Below, in pieces: positions 38,288 through 52,197 of a stretch of DNA of 64,000 nucleotides (position 1 is its first letter; each line of letters opens with the position of its first letter). The stretch is taken from the NCBI GenBank assembly GCA_965153355.1, contig OZ231128.1:32240001-32304000 (forward strand), read 5' to 3'. The translations under genes were made by a program, and so were the position numbers. The notes beneath the pieces were generated by a model. It was not told the DNA's origin. It saw only the letters and a program-made list of their open reading frames with translations, and made no database searches. This stretch comes from Flaccisagitta enflata (taxonomy: Eukaryota > Chaetognatha > Sagittoidea > Aphragmophora).

Positions 38288-38374
<87 letters not shown>
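38151..38374. repeat. (TGTC)n then (TC)n microsatellites
   Basis: (TGTC)n with CCGTTGTC variants to 38263, a 28-bp spacer, (TC)n 38291-38373. Confidence 0.96.
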
Positions 38375-38813
<439 letters not shown>

Positions 38814-38816
<3 letters not shown>

Positions 38817-39665
38817 TTTTTTTTTCGACCAATCAGAGATCTTATCTCTATTCACAATCGGGACGAATGACGTCAGTGCTGTTCTCCTCAATATTTTCTT
38901 TATCTCATTAAGATCTTTTTTTATTTATCTTTTTAAGATTTGTCCACGAGACTTTAAAGTTGTATCAATCGTTGTTTGATCAGTCTGTCTGTTTGTCCAA
39001 AAGGATACTAAAACATGTTTGTCTTTTTCAATTTCAAATTTCGTGCCTTCTGTCTTTTCCAAGACTCTGTTGTCTATAGCAGTAGAGAAGCCTTTGTGTT
39101 ACTAGTCCTGCAAAATCAGCAAATCATGACTTTGACTTGCATCTCATAACCCTGTCTTTTTATGTGGCCCTCGCACATCTATTAGGAGTCATGTACCTCC
39201 GTTGGTTGGTTTGATGGTAAATTGGTTGGCTGGACGGTCAGTTCGTCACGCAAACGTTTAATATGCGTAAAATGGTCAGTTCCTGTTACCTCTCGTGCTC
39301 TCCTACAATCATTCAGTCATTCATTTATTTTTTCATTTATTCATTCATTCAATTTAAACATTCATTTACGTTTTCGTTATCAGCAAGGCGCACATATTGG
39401 CCATAACCATTTTGTATGCCTCATCACCGGCACGCGAGATGAGCATTCAATGATTCGTGAATCCTGCCTTGCTGATTTTCGCTCACGTCTTCAGTCTTTA
39501 CCCAATCCCAGTCTTGATTAGCTTTTTTTTAAAATGTTCATCACGTTCCACAATCAGTGGGGGGCCAGTTCGAGTTAATAATTTCTCCCCCTCAAAATTT
39601 CACTTTTCAGTTGCCAATCGCAGAAGTTTGTGATGGCATGTCCAACGATCGATCGATCAGTCCAC
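38814..39665. other. Unassigned; one diverged C/I-like trace
   Basis: GTTGGTTGGTTTGATGG...CGGTCAG at 39200-39250, a CACATATTGGCC motif, and CCTGCCTTG at 39465 resemble an eroded I-type copy. Otherwise nothing recognised. Confidence 0.35.
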
Positions 39666-39668
39666 GGG

Positions 39669-39707
39669 TTGTTGTTGTTGTTGTTGTTGTTGTTGTCGCT
39701 AATATTC

Positions 39708-39760
<53 letters not shown>

Positions 39761-39772
39761 ATTGTTATTGTT

Positions 39773-39856
<84 letters not shown>
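39669..39856. repeat. (TTG)n microsatellite
   Basis: About 185 bp with CGCTAATATTC and ATTG interruptions. Confidence 0.97.
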
Positions 39857-39857
<1 letters not shown>

Positions 39858-40050
39858 TGTTTTTTTGGGTTTTTTTCGTCCTGACACTACCAGGTATTCA
39901 ACCTTGCAGGAATCATGTACGGATTTTTGTTGAATTTTAATGGGCGACGCGATCAGTGTCAGATTCCACATCATGATGTCCTATGGCTACTTTACGTCGC
40001 TCTTTTCTCCCTAATTTGTCATCCTCACTCACTCTGTCTCTTTTCGCTAC

Positions 40051-40410
40051 CTGTTCCAACCATCACCGCTCATCTCGCGTGGCACTCTTCGTCCTCTTTA
40101 TCATCATTATCATCGCAGTTACCTGTTCCAGCCATCACTGCACATCTCACATGGCATTCTTCATCCTCTTCATCATCATTATCATCACAGTTACTTGTTC
40201 CAGCCATCACCGCTCATCTCACGTGGCACTCTTCATCCTCTTCATCATCATTATCATCGCAGTTACTTGTTCCAGCCATCACCGTTCATCTCACGTGGCA
40301 CTCTTCATCCTCTTCATCATCATTATCATCGCAGTTACCTGTTCCGGCCATCACCGCTCATCTCACGTGGCACTCTTCATCCTCTTCATCATCATTATCA
40401 TCGCAGTTAT
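40051..40410. repeat. 72-bp satellite, five units
   Basis: CTGTTCCAGCCATCACCGC begins units at 40051, 40123, 40195, 40267 and 40339 (exactly 72 bp apart), each with TCATCATCATTATCATC. At 24 codons per unit all three forward frames stay open. In one (39983-40462) each unit encodes a hydrophobic VALFILFIIIIIAV-like segment. No sign of a real gene. Confidence 0.95.
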
Positions 40411-40646
40411 CTTCTTTCGTCTTCACAACTCGATTCTCTTTCTGTCTCCGTTCTTTCATTGATTCCGCCATTTTATCCATTTTATCTTCAGCTTGATATC
40501 CCATCAATTCCACGTTAAGCTAAAATCTTTCGCATGTCAATCGACAATCAATAATTAGGAAAAACGGTAGATAAAGCCTTTCCTAGAAAAAGTGCCAAAT
40601 GTGAAGGTTTAGAGGGAATTTCAGTAAATAATGTCAACTGTCCAAC

Positions 40647-41853
40647 GACGACCTAGACTGGAGGATAGATTTTAAGTATCCTAATTTTCTTTGTATCATT
40701 AAGATATTGAGATCTAGGCCAACTATTGCGTAAAAATGTTTGCGTCTCTCAAACTTAAACTTGCGACTTGACCATATCAAAAGTTTTTCAAGACTTCAAT
40801 TTTTAAAGTTCTAACCTATCTCAATAGATTGGGTGGAAAGTTTAAATGGTTTTAAAAAAAAGATCAGCTCAATCGGTTTGTTTTTACAGGTTTTATCGCC
40901 ATTTCAAGTTTTGCCCAAAAACTAACTTGCATAATCTTTGTTTATTAAAGCTAGTTGTAAAACCTGTAAAAATTATCCGATTGAGCTGATTATTTTTTCA
41001 AAACTTTTTATAATTTTTTGCCCGATCTAATGAAATAGGTAAGAACCTTGTAAAATGAGGTTTTGATGAGGTAAAGTCATAAGTTGAAGTTTAAAAGACG
41101 CAAATGCATTCCCTCAATAGAGTAACCTTTAATTAAGCTACAGTATGTTTTTTTTATCAAATGCAACATTACATGATGGCATAACTCAGCCCCCTGGCTT
41201 CCAAAATGCTTCTGTAATGGCTCATTTTGTAGAGAAAAAGTGAGCATTTGGTGATTTATTATCTCTAGGATTTTTTTTACAAAAATCTGACGCTCTTTTT
41301 AGGTTAGGAAATACAAGCCAAAATTGGGGAAAAAGGCCTTTTTTTGCCTTTTCTTTGGAGAGTTTTACTTCTAGTTGCTGTCATTTCTAACCGGATTGAG
41401 CTACAGATGCCAGATTGGTCTCATATGGGAGCTTATTTAGAGTAGTTAAAAGAAATTTGAAAAAAGATACACTTATTTGATGATTAACAACACTAAGCAC
41501 TCAGGAAGTTGGCCTCTTGAATAAAATTTCATTGAAGAATTGATTCCCAGATAACAAAATGAATTCTAGACAGCAAATAAGTACTTCCCTTAAAGTAGTC
41601 CCATAAAATACTTCAAAAAAGCTTAAATTTGAGACCAATCTGGTATCAGTGGCTCAAACCGTTTAGCAATGAGAGCAGTTTGAAAAAAGGCTTTTGAAAA
41701 CGACAGATTATGAAAGTCATTTGCCAGTCAGGGGGCTGATTTATACCGTCATGTAACGTTGCATTTGAAAACAAAACAAACAGATCTCAAATATTTCATA
41801 ATACAAATAAAATTAGGATACTTAAAATCTGTCCTCCAGTCTAGGTCGTCATT
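40647..41853. mobile_element. Large foldback element
   Basis: Outer inverted repeats of about 50 bp (CGACCTAGACTGGAGG ... AAGTATCCTAATTTT) match with few differences. Further inverted pairs lie inside, such as GCAACATTACATGATGG with the complement of CCGTCATGTAACGTTGC, and CAGATGCCAGATTGGTCTCA with TGAGACCAATCTGGTATC. The whole 1.2 kb is an imperfect palindrome centred near 41,500. Non-coding. Confidence 0.88.
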
Positions 41854-42029
41854 GCTGCCATCATACAGTAACTGATTTAAAAACAACTAATGGTAGGAAC
41901 AATCAGATTGAATGTACCGATGCATGGACTTAAACGACTTATATGGAGTTCGATCATACGACAAGACATGCATCCTTTGTCATTTTTTTTTTCGTGGATG
42001 GTCAAAATGATATGGCATCCATGGAAAAT

Positions 42030-42148
42030 ATCACTTTTGACAGAGCCAAATGCAACACGACGCGTCGCGAGGGAGAAAATCAAAACCAGGGGGAGGGGGC
42101 GGGGAATCAAAAGTTACTTAATCTTAAACACCCTTGCCTATAATTTTT
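42030..42148 (-). mobile_element. hAT-like family 1, decayed copy
   Basis: GACGCGTCGCGAGGGAGAAA, ATCAAAACCAGGGGGAGG, GGAATCAAAAGTTACTTAA, AAACACCCTTG. Inverted relative to the copies at 21031 and 42948. Only one end recognised. Confidence 0.5.
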
Positions 42149-42465
42149 ACCCAGTTACAAACATTTTGAATGTATACAAAAAGAAGAGTGTGATTTGATA
42201 ATGATGATCTCAGTCCATCGTGGCTTCTTCTTTGTTCCTCTTTCTTCGCTTTCTTTTCCATTTTGTGTCAGGAGTGTCCAATTACACGTACAATTGACAT
42301 CCTTTTCACCGCGTTTTCAATGACTGACAAACTTTATGGGTTATCATATTGTCAAATCGCAATTGCGAGAAAACGAACATGTAACTACTCGGATTAAGAC
42401 ACGTCAGACAACCTCGTTTCATTGCCGCATGCGAATATAGTTTGGTTCCGCTTTTCAGAAGTTCT

Positions 42466-42717
42466 ATTTTCAATCGCATGCACGCGACTCCTTACCCCAC
42501 TCTGTTTGTTGATCCTAGGGTTGGTTGGTCCGTTGGTTGGTCCATTGGACGGTCTCAGCACTTTCTGCTTCTCGAGCGGTTTTTGCGGTTTTTGCCAAAG
42601 ATACAAAACTAATTTACTCATTCATGCAAGCTACAAAGCCTACAAAGTCGAAGAGGGTTGCTTTTACTATTGTCCTGGCCACCGGCACGTGACTTGGGCA
42701 GACGTGTGTCTGGCCTC
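42466..42717 (+). mobile_element. C-family element, diverged
   Basis: TTTTCAATCGCATGCACGCG, CTCCTTACCCCACTCTG, GGTTGGTCCGTTGG, GAGCGGTTTTTGCGG, GGCACGTGACTTGGGC, GTGTCTGGCCTCC. Confidence 0.65.
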
Positions 42718-42947
42718 CAGTAGTCAGACATTTATGCAAAATCATTTTCGTAAATTTGGAGAGAAAAAATTATAATGTACTAACGCAGCTTTTTATTTAT
42801 TTTTTTATTCTTTTTTTTTGGGGGGTGGGGGTCACTACGCTTGTCCTCATCGTCATCTTTGTCTTTCTTGTTATTATTGGCGTAATCTTCTTCTTTTCTC
42901 ATCATTCTTTGTTTTTGTCATCATCTTATTCGTCCGAATCTTTTTTT

Positions 42948-43265
42948 CAGGGGTGTATATTCTTGAGTCGCTTTTGATTCCCCCCCCCCCCTGCCTTTGA
43001 TTTTCTTCCCCGCGACGCGTCGCATCGCGTTTTTATCTCCATGTTTTTCTTCCCCATAAAGCAATAAAACTATGTAGTTAAGGCCTAAATAGTGTTAAAT
43101 TGTGTTTTACTAATTGAGTTTTATGATTTGGTACTGTAAAAAGTTATATTTTCCCCAAATTTCCTTTTTTTCTCTTTTTTCCCCCTTTAATTTCCTTCCC
43201 CATCTCCAGACCCTTTAATTTCCCCCGCCCACCAGGGGGGGGGAACTCAAGAATATACAGGCCTG
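42948..43265. mobile_element. hAT-like MITE, family 1
   Basis: TIRs CAGGGGTGTATATTCTTGAG and CAGGCCTGTATATTCTTGAG (inverted). Duplication CTTTTTTT at 42940-42947 and 43266-43273. 318 bp, long G/C runs near both ends, non-coding. Confidence 0.85.
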
Positions 43266-43273
43266 CTTTTTTT

Positions 43274-43915
43274 TTCTTCACAACTCTTTTCATCGTCTCC
43301 ATTATTGTCAACCTGGTCATTTGCGCTTTCGTCATCGTCTTCTTCTGAGAAAGTTATGGATGCAGTCAACCTTTGAAATGACTTTTTTACCTTTTACACT
43401 GTTTTTTCTTAATTTCTGAGAGCAATTCATAAAAAAACCTCAGCAGTCGAGCTCAAGTGCACCTGAGGGTGTCACATTTTCAGTGCAACAAAAAATTTTT
43501 GCTACTTCCCTTCACTAGTGGTGACCTAGCTTATGAAAACAATTTGTTAAGAAAAGCGCTCTCTCCTATAGATTTAGCAAAAAAGGGGTAAAAGTGTTCA
43601 TCAATGCTCCTTTCTTAATTTTTTTAGTTGTATCACACATGGATGGTGATTCTCAGAAAAAATTTCAAAAAACTTTGCAGAGACATACATAAATTTCTTT
43701 AAAAATCCGAGAAATGATGTTTTTCATATGTTTTTTACACTATCAAAGTCCTAAAAAAATGCAGGGTTGAAATGAGACAAATGCGCAAACTAGTTAGTCA
43801 AATCTTAGTTGTGGCGCTGTAGACTAATGTTCACCTTGAAGGGTCGAACAAATCTAGACAAAAGGTCCATCATTTCTCTCTATAAAGCAAGTAGTCAGGG
43901 CGCGCAGAAAATATT
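43274..43915. other. Unassigned AT-rich stretch
   Basis: No element ends or coding signal recognised. Confidence 0.3.
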
Positions 43916-43919
43916 CATT

Positions 43920-44333
43920 GACTGCGCTCTTATCATTGTCCTTGTCTTCTACATTGTTGTTGTCATCGTCATCATCATGTTTCTTTAATGTCTTAATTGA
44001 CGTCGTCAATTTGGTCGTATTCGTCGTCGTCATCACTTCCTTCTTCGCCGTCGTCTTCATCGTCATCGTCATCGTCGTCGTCGTCATCGTCATCGTCATC
44101 GTCATCGTCGTCGTCGTCGTCATCCTATTCACGCCGCGGACGTTATCTTTCTCGGGATGTCGTCTATCTTCTGATAGCCGGGAAAATTAAAATATCCATA
44201 CGAAATGTAATTAGTTAGACGTCAGCTCAATAAAGTCCACTCAATGGAAAAAAAGACGTCTTTTAATCATTTCCGTCGTCGTTGTCGTCTTTATCGTCGT
44301 CGTCGTCGTTATCGTCGTCGTCGTCATCGTCAC

Positions 44334-44335
<2 letters not shown>
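43920..44335. repeat. Degenerate GTC/ATC tracts
   Basis: GTCATCGTCGTC units at 43935-43980, 43995-44130 and 44269-44335, imperfect. Confidence 0.85.
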
Positions 44336-44603
<268 letters not shown>

Positions 44604-44828
44604 GTATTGGTCATGTGTGTGAACTGAAAGGTGTTATCCACATGATATTATGTATGATATATGATACCGTCAAAACGTCGTTTAAACGGGAGTTAGCGCA
44701 GTGATCCTGACTAAACAAAAGGGGGTTCTGTTGGTAGGTTTGAGGGGGGGAGGTCGGTGTGTTTATCTTGTCATTTGTTTTTGTGGGAGGAGGTTCGACT
44801 TTGCGATTTCCCATGATGATCTTACAAA

Positions 44829-45117
<289 letters not shown>

Positions 45118-45165
45118 TAGTCGACACTAGTCCCCGGAAGATGTCTTGTGGTGGGTTAGGACTTG

Positions 45166-45171
45166 TCATCA

Positions 45172-45238
<67 letters not shown>

Positions 45239-45239
45239 G
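45166..45239. repeat. (CGT)n microsatellite
   Basis: About 70 bp, nearly pure, CpG-rich. Confidence 0.97.
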
Positions 45240-45524
45240 GGCAATGTCATCTCCGTGACTTTGTGGTCGTCGTCGTCATCCCTTTATAATCGCCAGTGAT
45301 ATTATCTTTCTCCGGCTTGGTCGCCTCCGCGTCACTCTTTATTGGATTTCAACCTGTCACAAGAAATAAAAACGCGTGATTGCGTTTTTTTGCCTGCGTC
45401 TGTGTTTTGTACAAGGAGGAAATATTGTGTGCCTACGTGACAAACGTGTGTATGTGTGAGAGAGAGAGAGAGTCACAATCATCTTTTATCCCAAGCTGTC
45501 TTTTCTCTGTTCCTCGCATTTCTA

Positions 45525-45675
45525 TTTTTAGTCTCGTGCTATCCGACACTACATCCCGCTTTGTCCGTCGGTCGACGGTCTTTCGCGTAACTGCTCTTGC
45601 CCAAATGCTCTGGTGACCTCAAATACGGCCCCTGCCTACCTGCACGCGGCTGGGTAGCCAAGTATCCGGCTTTGT
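45525..45675 (+). mobile_element. C-family element, internally deleted
   Basis: TTTTTAGTCTCGTGCTATCC, ACTACATCCCGCTTTGTCCG, AACTGCTCTTGCCC, GCACGCGGCTGGGTAGCC, GTATCCGGCTTTGT. Confidence 0.75.
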
Positions 45676-45806
45676 GGTTGTGTGGAAGGGGGTGGATGGG
45701 GATTGGATGCTCCTGATCCTGCCCACCCTTTCGAAACGATAAAGTGACCCCGCGCCACTTGTTTTCATCTCTCCTCTCTCTCCTCTCTCTCTTCTAAACC
45801 TCAATT

Positions 45807-45955
<149 letters not shown>

Positions 45956-46009
45956 CTTTCTCATCGACTGTTTCACACTCATTCTTATGTAGCCTAGCTC
46001 CACTCAAAA

Positions 46010-46557
46010 CCTTGTTCTTTTTTCCTCCTTTTCATCTCTCACCTTTTCTTCTTCTATTTCTGTCTTCCTCCTTTAATTCCTCCCTTATTCTAAGCTCATT
46101 CTTCCTCTTTTTTCGCGGTTCTGTTTCCCATCTCCTTCTTCGTCTTCTTCTTCTTTTTCCTATTCTTCTTCCTCTTTTTTTCTTTTTCCTCTCCTTCTTC
46201 CTCTTCTTCTTCTTTTTCTTCATCATTTCTTCATTATTTTCTTCTTAAACTTCATCTTTCTTCTTCGTCGTCGTTTTCTTCTTCTTCTTCTTTTTCTTTT
46301 CTTCCTCCTCTTCTTCTTTTTTTTCTTCTTCTTCTTCTTCTGCTTCTTCTTCTTCTTCTTCTTCTTCTTTTTCTTTTTCTTTTTCTTTTTCTTTTTCTTT
46401 TTCTTTTTCTTTTCCTCTTCTTCTTCGTCATTTTCTTCTTGTTCTTCTTCACCCACATCTTCTTCTCCTTCTTCCTCATCTTCTTTTTCTTCTTCTTCAT
46501 TCTTTTCCTATTCTTCTTCCTTTTCCTCCTTTTCCTCCGTTTCTGCCTTTCCTTCTT
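46010..46557. repeat. Degenerate TTC/TCC-rich tract
   Basis: Pyrimidine-rich throughout. TTC runs at 46320-46370, then TTTTTC units at 46370-46412. Confidence 0.9.
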
Positions 46558-47199
46558 TTTGGGCAGCGGCCCCGGAGGGGCCGATGACCTGTGATTCCAC
46601 ATGGGGCAATTTTCTCCGGTTTCCGTGTGTCCGTCTGTCTGTCTGTCCATCCCCCCACCCCCCCCGAAACCTCAAACCAGGCTTCCAAGGCCCAAAATAA
46701 AGCCTATGTAAGCCTAAATTAGGCCTCTCAGACCCAAAATTAGGGCTCCTAGACCCAAAATCAGGCTCTCCAGGCCTTACATTAGGCCTCTCAGACCTCC
46801 AATTAGGCTTTTGAGACCTTTGATGGGACCTCTCAGACCACAAACTAGGCCTCTCAGATCCCATATCAAGCCTCAGATCCAAAATGAAGCTTCTCAAACC
46901 CCAATGTAGGCCTTTCAGTCCCCTAGTCAAGCCTCTCAGATCCCAAATCTGGCCTCTCCAGCCAAAAAGCAGGCCTCATATTCCCTGAATCAGACCTTCT
47001 AAACCCATAATCTGTCAGCTTAGCCACCAAAATCAGCTTCTCAAACCCTAAGACCCAAAATCTGGCATCTCAGACCTCGAATCAGGCTCATTGGTCAACA
47101 AACAGAAAATGGAAACTAAAGAAAATTGCCCTATATATCAAGTTTATTCACATGCAAGAAACATGTAGCGATAACAAAAAACAAAAGCCAGAAACAATA

Positions 47200-47788
47200 T
47201 ACTATCTAGGAAATATGTTTGGAAACACCTTTAAAAAGGAATATCTCAATTTCCCGTTGAGATAAATTTATGAGCATTTTAATCTACATCGAGAAATCTA
47301 CCATCTGAGTGCAATCTCGTCTCTGTGTGTCAAACCGTTCAGAAATGCCATTAGTTTAAAGTTGATCATGTTTTTTTAAAAATGGCAAAAATAGGAGGAT
47401 TTCTTTTCTCTCCTACCCTTCCATCTTTGAATTGCCCTCAAATTTTTTTCAAAAAATGATAAAAACATGCGGATTGCACCACTGGTTAGCTCTTGAGCTC
47501 TAGTTTTATGATCTCATGGATTTTTAATGAGATTTTGAAACGGAAGTGGCCCAATTGTGCAGCAAAAATGACCAAAATATACCAGTTTTACCACAACCAC
47601 ATCATAGTTGTGATAAACAAACCAAACTTGCGCTTACTTAATTAGATTGCAGATTGTTTTTCTCTTTTGTTTTAGTTAATATGAACATAAAAATTACCAA
47701 AAATAATCAGGTCCATGAGTTTTTAATGTATAAGGGGGAAAACATACTACAAACCTTAAGTGTTTCCAAACTTTTTTCCTAGATAGTA
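47200..47788. mobile_element. Element with 32-bp TIRs
   Basis: TACTATCTAGGAAATATGTT... and the complement of ...CTTTTTTCCTAGATAGTA, both with GTTTGGAAACAC. 589 bp, AT-rich, no coding capacity. It carries the shared motif (GTGTCAAACCGTTC). Confidence 0.75.
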
Positions 47789-48482
47789 AGTAAATGAAAT
47801 AGTTCAATTTCATGCCCATATACATGGTAAAGTATCAAAGAAAATTGAGTGTAGAGAGTCATCAATAATTACTTGATAGCACTGGGCCTACCGCTGCCCT
47901 ATATATGTTCTTTGATTATGTGGAATCATAGGTCATGGCGCTGTAGGCGGAATTGTGCGCTAGGTGGCTCATTGGGGATTAACATTACATCTTTTCCATT
48001 ATATTGTCCCTTATGAATTATACAGAGTGAAAAACATTTTTCTGCATATTTTCAGATGTCATGAAACTATTTACACCCAACATTGACTCATTTCTATTGG
48101 ATTAAAAGCTGTTGGAGCTTAGAATACAAGAGAAGAGAAATTTGAGAAAATCAAGTGAAAAAATACTGCTTAACTATCTTACATTTGGTATCTAAATTGT
48201 CTAAAGTTTTGACCAAATCAGTAAAATTTTTGTCTTTGTTTAATAAGATTCGTTAATGAGGTGCTAAAAAAAAATCATTTTTTTGCTCATTTAGCTCATT
48301 TTGCTCATTTTTCTTCCAATCAGATATAGATTTTTACTTTTATCCATGTTATTACTTGTCCATTTTAGGCCAAGAAAATCGTTATTTGTATGGCAGAGGA
48401 CGGCTTGAGCCATAGCATTCTGGATTCAGGACCCCTTGAGCTACATTTTGGCATAGGTCGCTCATTGTGCGTCCTTGTGCGA

Positions 48483-48900
48483 TTTTTAGTCGCGTGCTAT
48501 GCGACTCTACACCCCGCTTTGTCGGTCCGTCGGTCCGTCGGTCCGTCCGTCCGTCCGTCACACTTTACTTTTTTTGGGTTTTTAGTCGCGTGCTACGCGA
48601 CTCTACACCCCGCTTTGTCGGTCCGTCCGTCGGTCCGTCCGTCGGTCCGTTGGTCCGTCCGTCCGTCCGTCACACTTTACTTTTTTTGGGTATTTGCGGA
48701 CTTTGGCCTCACAGTTCCCACCCAAATGATGGAGTGACCGCAATGGGGCCCCTGCCCACCCGCACGCGACTAGGGTAGCCGTGTATCCGGCCTTGTTGCG
48801 GTCTATGGCCTCACTGCTGCCCAAGTGATCAAGTGACCTCAAATACGGCCCCTGCCCACCCGCACGCGACTGGGGTAGCCGTGTATCCGGCCTTGTTTTT
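48483..48900 (+). mobile_element. C-family element A, split by element B
   Basis: 5' part 48483-48578 (TTTTTAGTCGCGTGCTATGC ... CACTTTACTTTTTTTGGG) and 3' part 48798-48900 (GCGGTCTATGGCCTCACTGC ... GTATCCGGCCTTGTTTTT). They are contiguous in uninterrupted copies such as the complement of 20157-20362. Confidence 0.88.
48579..48797 (+). mobile_element. C-family element B, intact, inserted in A
   Basis: TTTTTAGTCGCGTGCTACGC hairpin, CTCTACACCCCGCTTTGTCG, (GTCC)n, TTTGCGGACTTTGGCCTCAC, GCACGCGACTAGGGTAGCCG, CGGCCTTGTT. 219 bp. It sits in the T-run of A; no duplication longer than a few T can be defined. Confidence 0.9.
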
Positions 48901-49414
48901 ATTCATAGGTTAATATAAGCATGCAAATAAGGTCAAATATATAGTAATTGTAGACTAATTTATTAGTGCTAAAAGCATAGAAAATAATGTTTTTTAAAAT
49001 TTTTCTAGTCATGTAAACATTTATGAAGGAATAAAATCCGATATTGAAGATATCATGAGCTTTTTGTATTCTCAACAGATAATCCAATAAATTCATTGAT
49101 TTTTCTTGAAATTTAGCATTTTTCATAGTAACGTCCATTTAAGTCGCTTTTTTCCACTCTAAATTGCCATAAAACCTGTCATATCGACCAGTAATATATG
49201 CACAAATACTACTATGACCATTCTACTTAGTTTTAGCCATATAGCAGAGATGAGAATTTTCACCCAAATACCCAAGGAGCCACCTAGCGCAATACATGGC
49301 CCTTAGTGCATTGGTCCCTCCGGGGCTGCTGCCCCTCTTACCCTCTCATCCTTACATACACCAACATAGGGGCATCGGGTACCGCTGACCATGTAACGCT
49401 TTTGCGACTATTCT

Positions 49415-49742
49415 TTTTTTTTCTTTATCTTCATCTTCTTCTCCTCCTCCTTCCTTATCTTCTCCACCTACTTCTTCTTCTCCTCCGCCCTCTTCTTCCT
49501 TTTCTTCTTCTTCTTCCTTTTCATCTTTTTCTTCTCTTTCATTATCTTCATCTTCTTCTACTCCTCCCTCATCTTCTCCACCTACTTCTTCTTCTTCTTC
49601 TTCTCCTTCGTTCCCATCTTCTTTTTCTTCTTTTTCTTCCTTTTCTTTTTCTTCTTCTTCCTTTTCTTCTTTTTTTTCTCTTTTTCTTCATCATTATCTT
49701 CTTCTCCTCTTCCCTCATCTTCTCCTTCTTCATCTTCTTCCT
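49415..49742. repeat. Degenerate TTC/TCC tract
   Basis: Pyrimidine-rich. CCTACTTCTTCTTCTCC recurs near 49466 and 49580, suggesting about a 114-bp higher-order repeat. Confidence 0.85.
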
Positions 49743-50862
<1,120 letters not shown>

Positions 50863-51365
50863 ACCATACACCCGAGAGACAGAAACCAAGCTATTAGCAG
50901 ATAGTGACACAACGAAACAGTCAGACGGACAGACAGACACAGAAACAGTCAGCGAGAGAATGGGAAACCAAATGAAACCATCATAGTTGGAAAGAGAGAG
51001 ATGAAGTGGGAGTTGAAGTGAGAGGTGGAACGAACCGTGAGGATATTTGGCAGTAAACGTCATTCTTGAACAAATTGGTTTTGATGCTATAACTGGTTTC
51101 GCCGGTGAACGCCCTTTTGAGCGGAACGAAATATCCCGGCTGCCGAGAAATTCTGCCGAGTCCCGCGCCGGAAAATTGAATCGCGATCGATGGAACCAAA
51201 ATTTCATCGGCAGGAAAACGGGAATTGGCAAAATACGAGAGAATGAAAATGAGATAAAAGAGGAGATCGAGTCAACTGCACTGACGCAGACAGAAGTACA
51301 GACATGCCCTCATACGTGGAAAGAGCGTCAGATATCAATAGACGTCCAACCCCGCAATGATGGGT
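50863..51365. other. Unassigned single-copy-looking stretch
   Basis: Mixed composition, continuous with 52839 onward once the hAT element is ignored. No domain recognised. Confidence 0.3.
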
Positions 51366-51445
51366 GTCTTGGGCAGGGTGTCACAAAGTGCCCGAGCACG
51401 CGAGCGGCGCTCGTAGGAAGCTAACTAGGCTGGTAGGAAGGGAAG

Positions 51446-52190
51446 GGGGGAAGAAGGAGAGAAAGAAAAAGAAGAGGAAGAAGGAAAGAAGAAAAGGAAG
51501 GAAAAGGAAGAAAAAGAAAGGACGGAAGGAAGGAAGGAAGGAAGGAAGGAAGGAAGAAGAAAGGGAGAAACAGTGTTTTCCTCCTGTTTATAAAGGAAGG
51601 AAGGAAGGAAGGAAAAAAGGAAGGAAAGAAGGAAAAAAGGAATGGAAGAAGCAAAGAAGTGAGGGAGGAAGGGAGGGAGATAGAAAAGAAGAAAAAAAGG
51701 AAATAAGGAAGGGAAGAAGAAAAGAAGGAAGGGAGGAAGTAAGGAAGGAAGAAGAAAGGCAGAACAAGTTTTTCTTTCGTATTTTTAAAGGAAGGAAGGA
51801 AGAAAGGAAAGAAGAAAGGAAGGAAGGAAGGAAGGAAGGAAGGAAAGAAGGAAGTAAGGGAAAGAGTGGAAGAAAAAGTTTTCCTCTTACTGTTTTTAAA
51901 GGAAGGAAGGAAGAAAAGAAGGAAAGACAGTAGGAAGGAAGGAAGGAAGGAGGAAGAAAAACAGAAAAAAATTGTTTCCTTTTGTTTTTAAAAGAAGGAA
52001 GGAAGGAAAGAAGGAAGGAAGGAAAGAAGGAAGGAGAGAAGGATTGAAGGTAGGCAAGGAGGAAGTAGGAAGAAAGGCGGAACAGTTTTCTCTCCTCCTG
52101 TTTTTAAAGGAAGGAGGGAAAAATGAAGGAAGGAAGGAAAGAAAGGAAGGAAAGAAAGGAGGAAAGAAGGGAGCAAGGAGGAAGAAAGCC
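51446..52190. repeat. GGAA/GAAA satellite with higher-order units
   Basis: (GGAA)n runs are broken by a recurring spacer, TTTCCTCCTGTTTTTAAAGG-like, near 51577, 51768, 51880, 51977 and 52090. Five higher-order units of about 90-190 bp. Confidence 0.9.
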
Positions 52191-52197
52191 AGAATGG

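Larger units (their letters stand above)
47952..49293. mobile_element. Element with CTAGGTGGCTC TIRs
   Basis: Left ATTGTGCGCTAGGTGGCTCA; right GAGCCACCTAGCGCAAT (inverted). It contains the C-in-C nest at 48483-48900. Terminal identity covers only about 24 bp; target duplication unclear. Confidence 0.6.
46561..49411 (+). mobile_element. Composite G-family element with nested inserts
   Basis: Left arm GGGCAGCGGCCCCGGAGGGG, GATGACCTGTGATTCCACAT. A core of about 20 diverged CTCAGACCCAAAATTAGGC-like units runs to about 47095. An arm remnant ATGTGGAATCATAGGTCAT lies at 47919-47937. The missing arm end (GGTCCCTCCGGGGCTGCTGC) and type-2 tail are found only at 49313-49411. Two foldback-like elements and two C elements occupy the space between. 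Confidence 0.65.

Noticed and set aside
51047-51424. 125-codon open frame of mixed composition
   Set aside because: It lacks an ATG start and its end runs across the left boundary of the hAT-like element, so the frame as such cannot be an original gene. A short upstream exon is not excluded.
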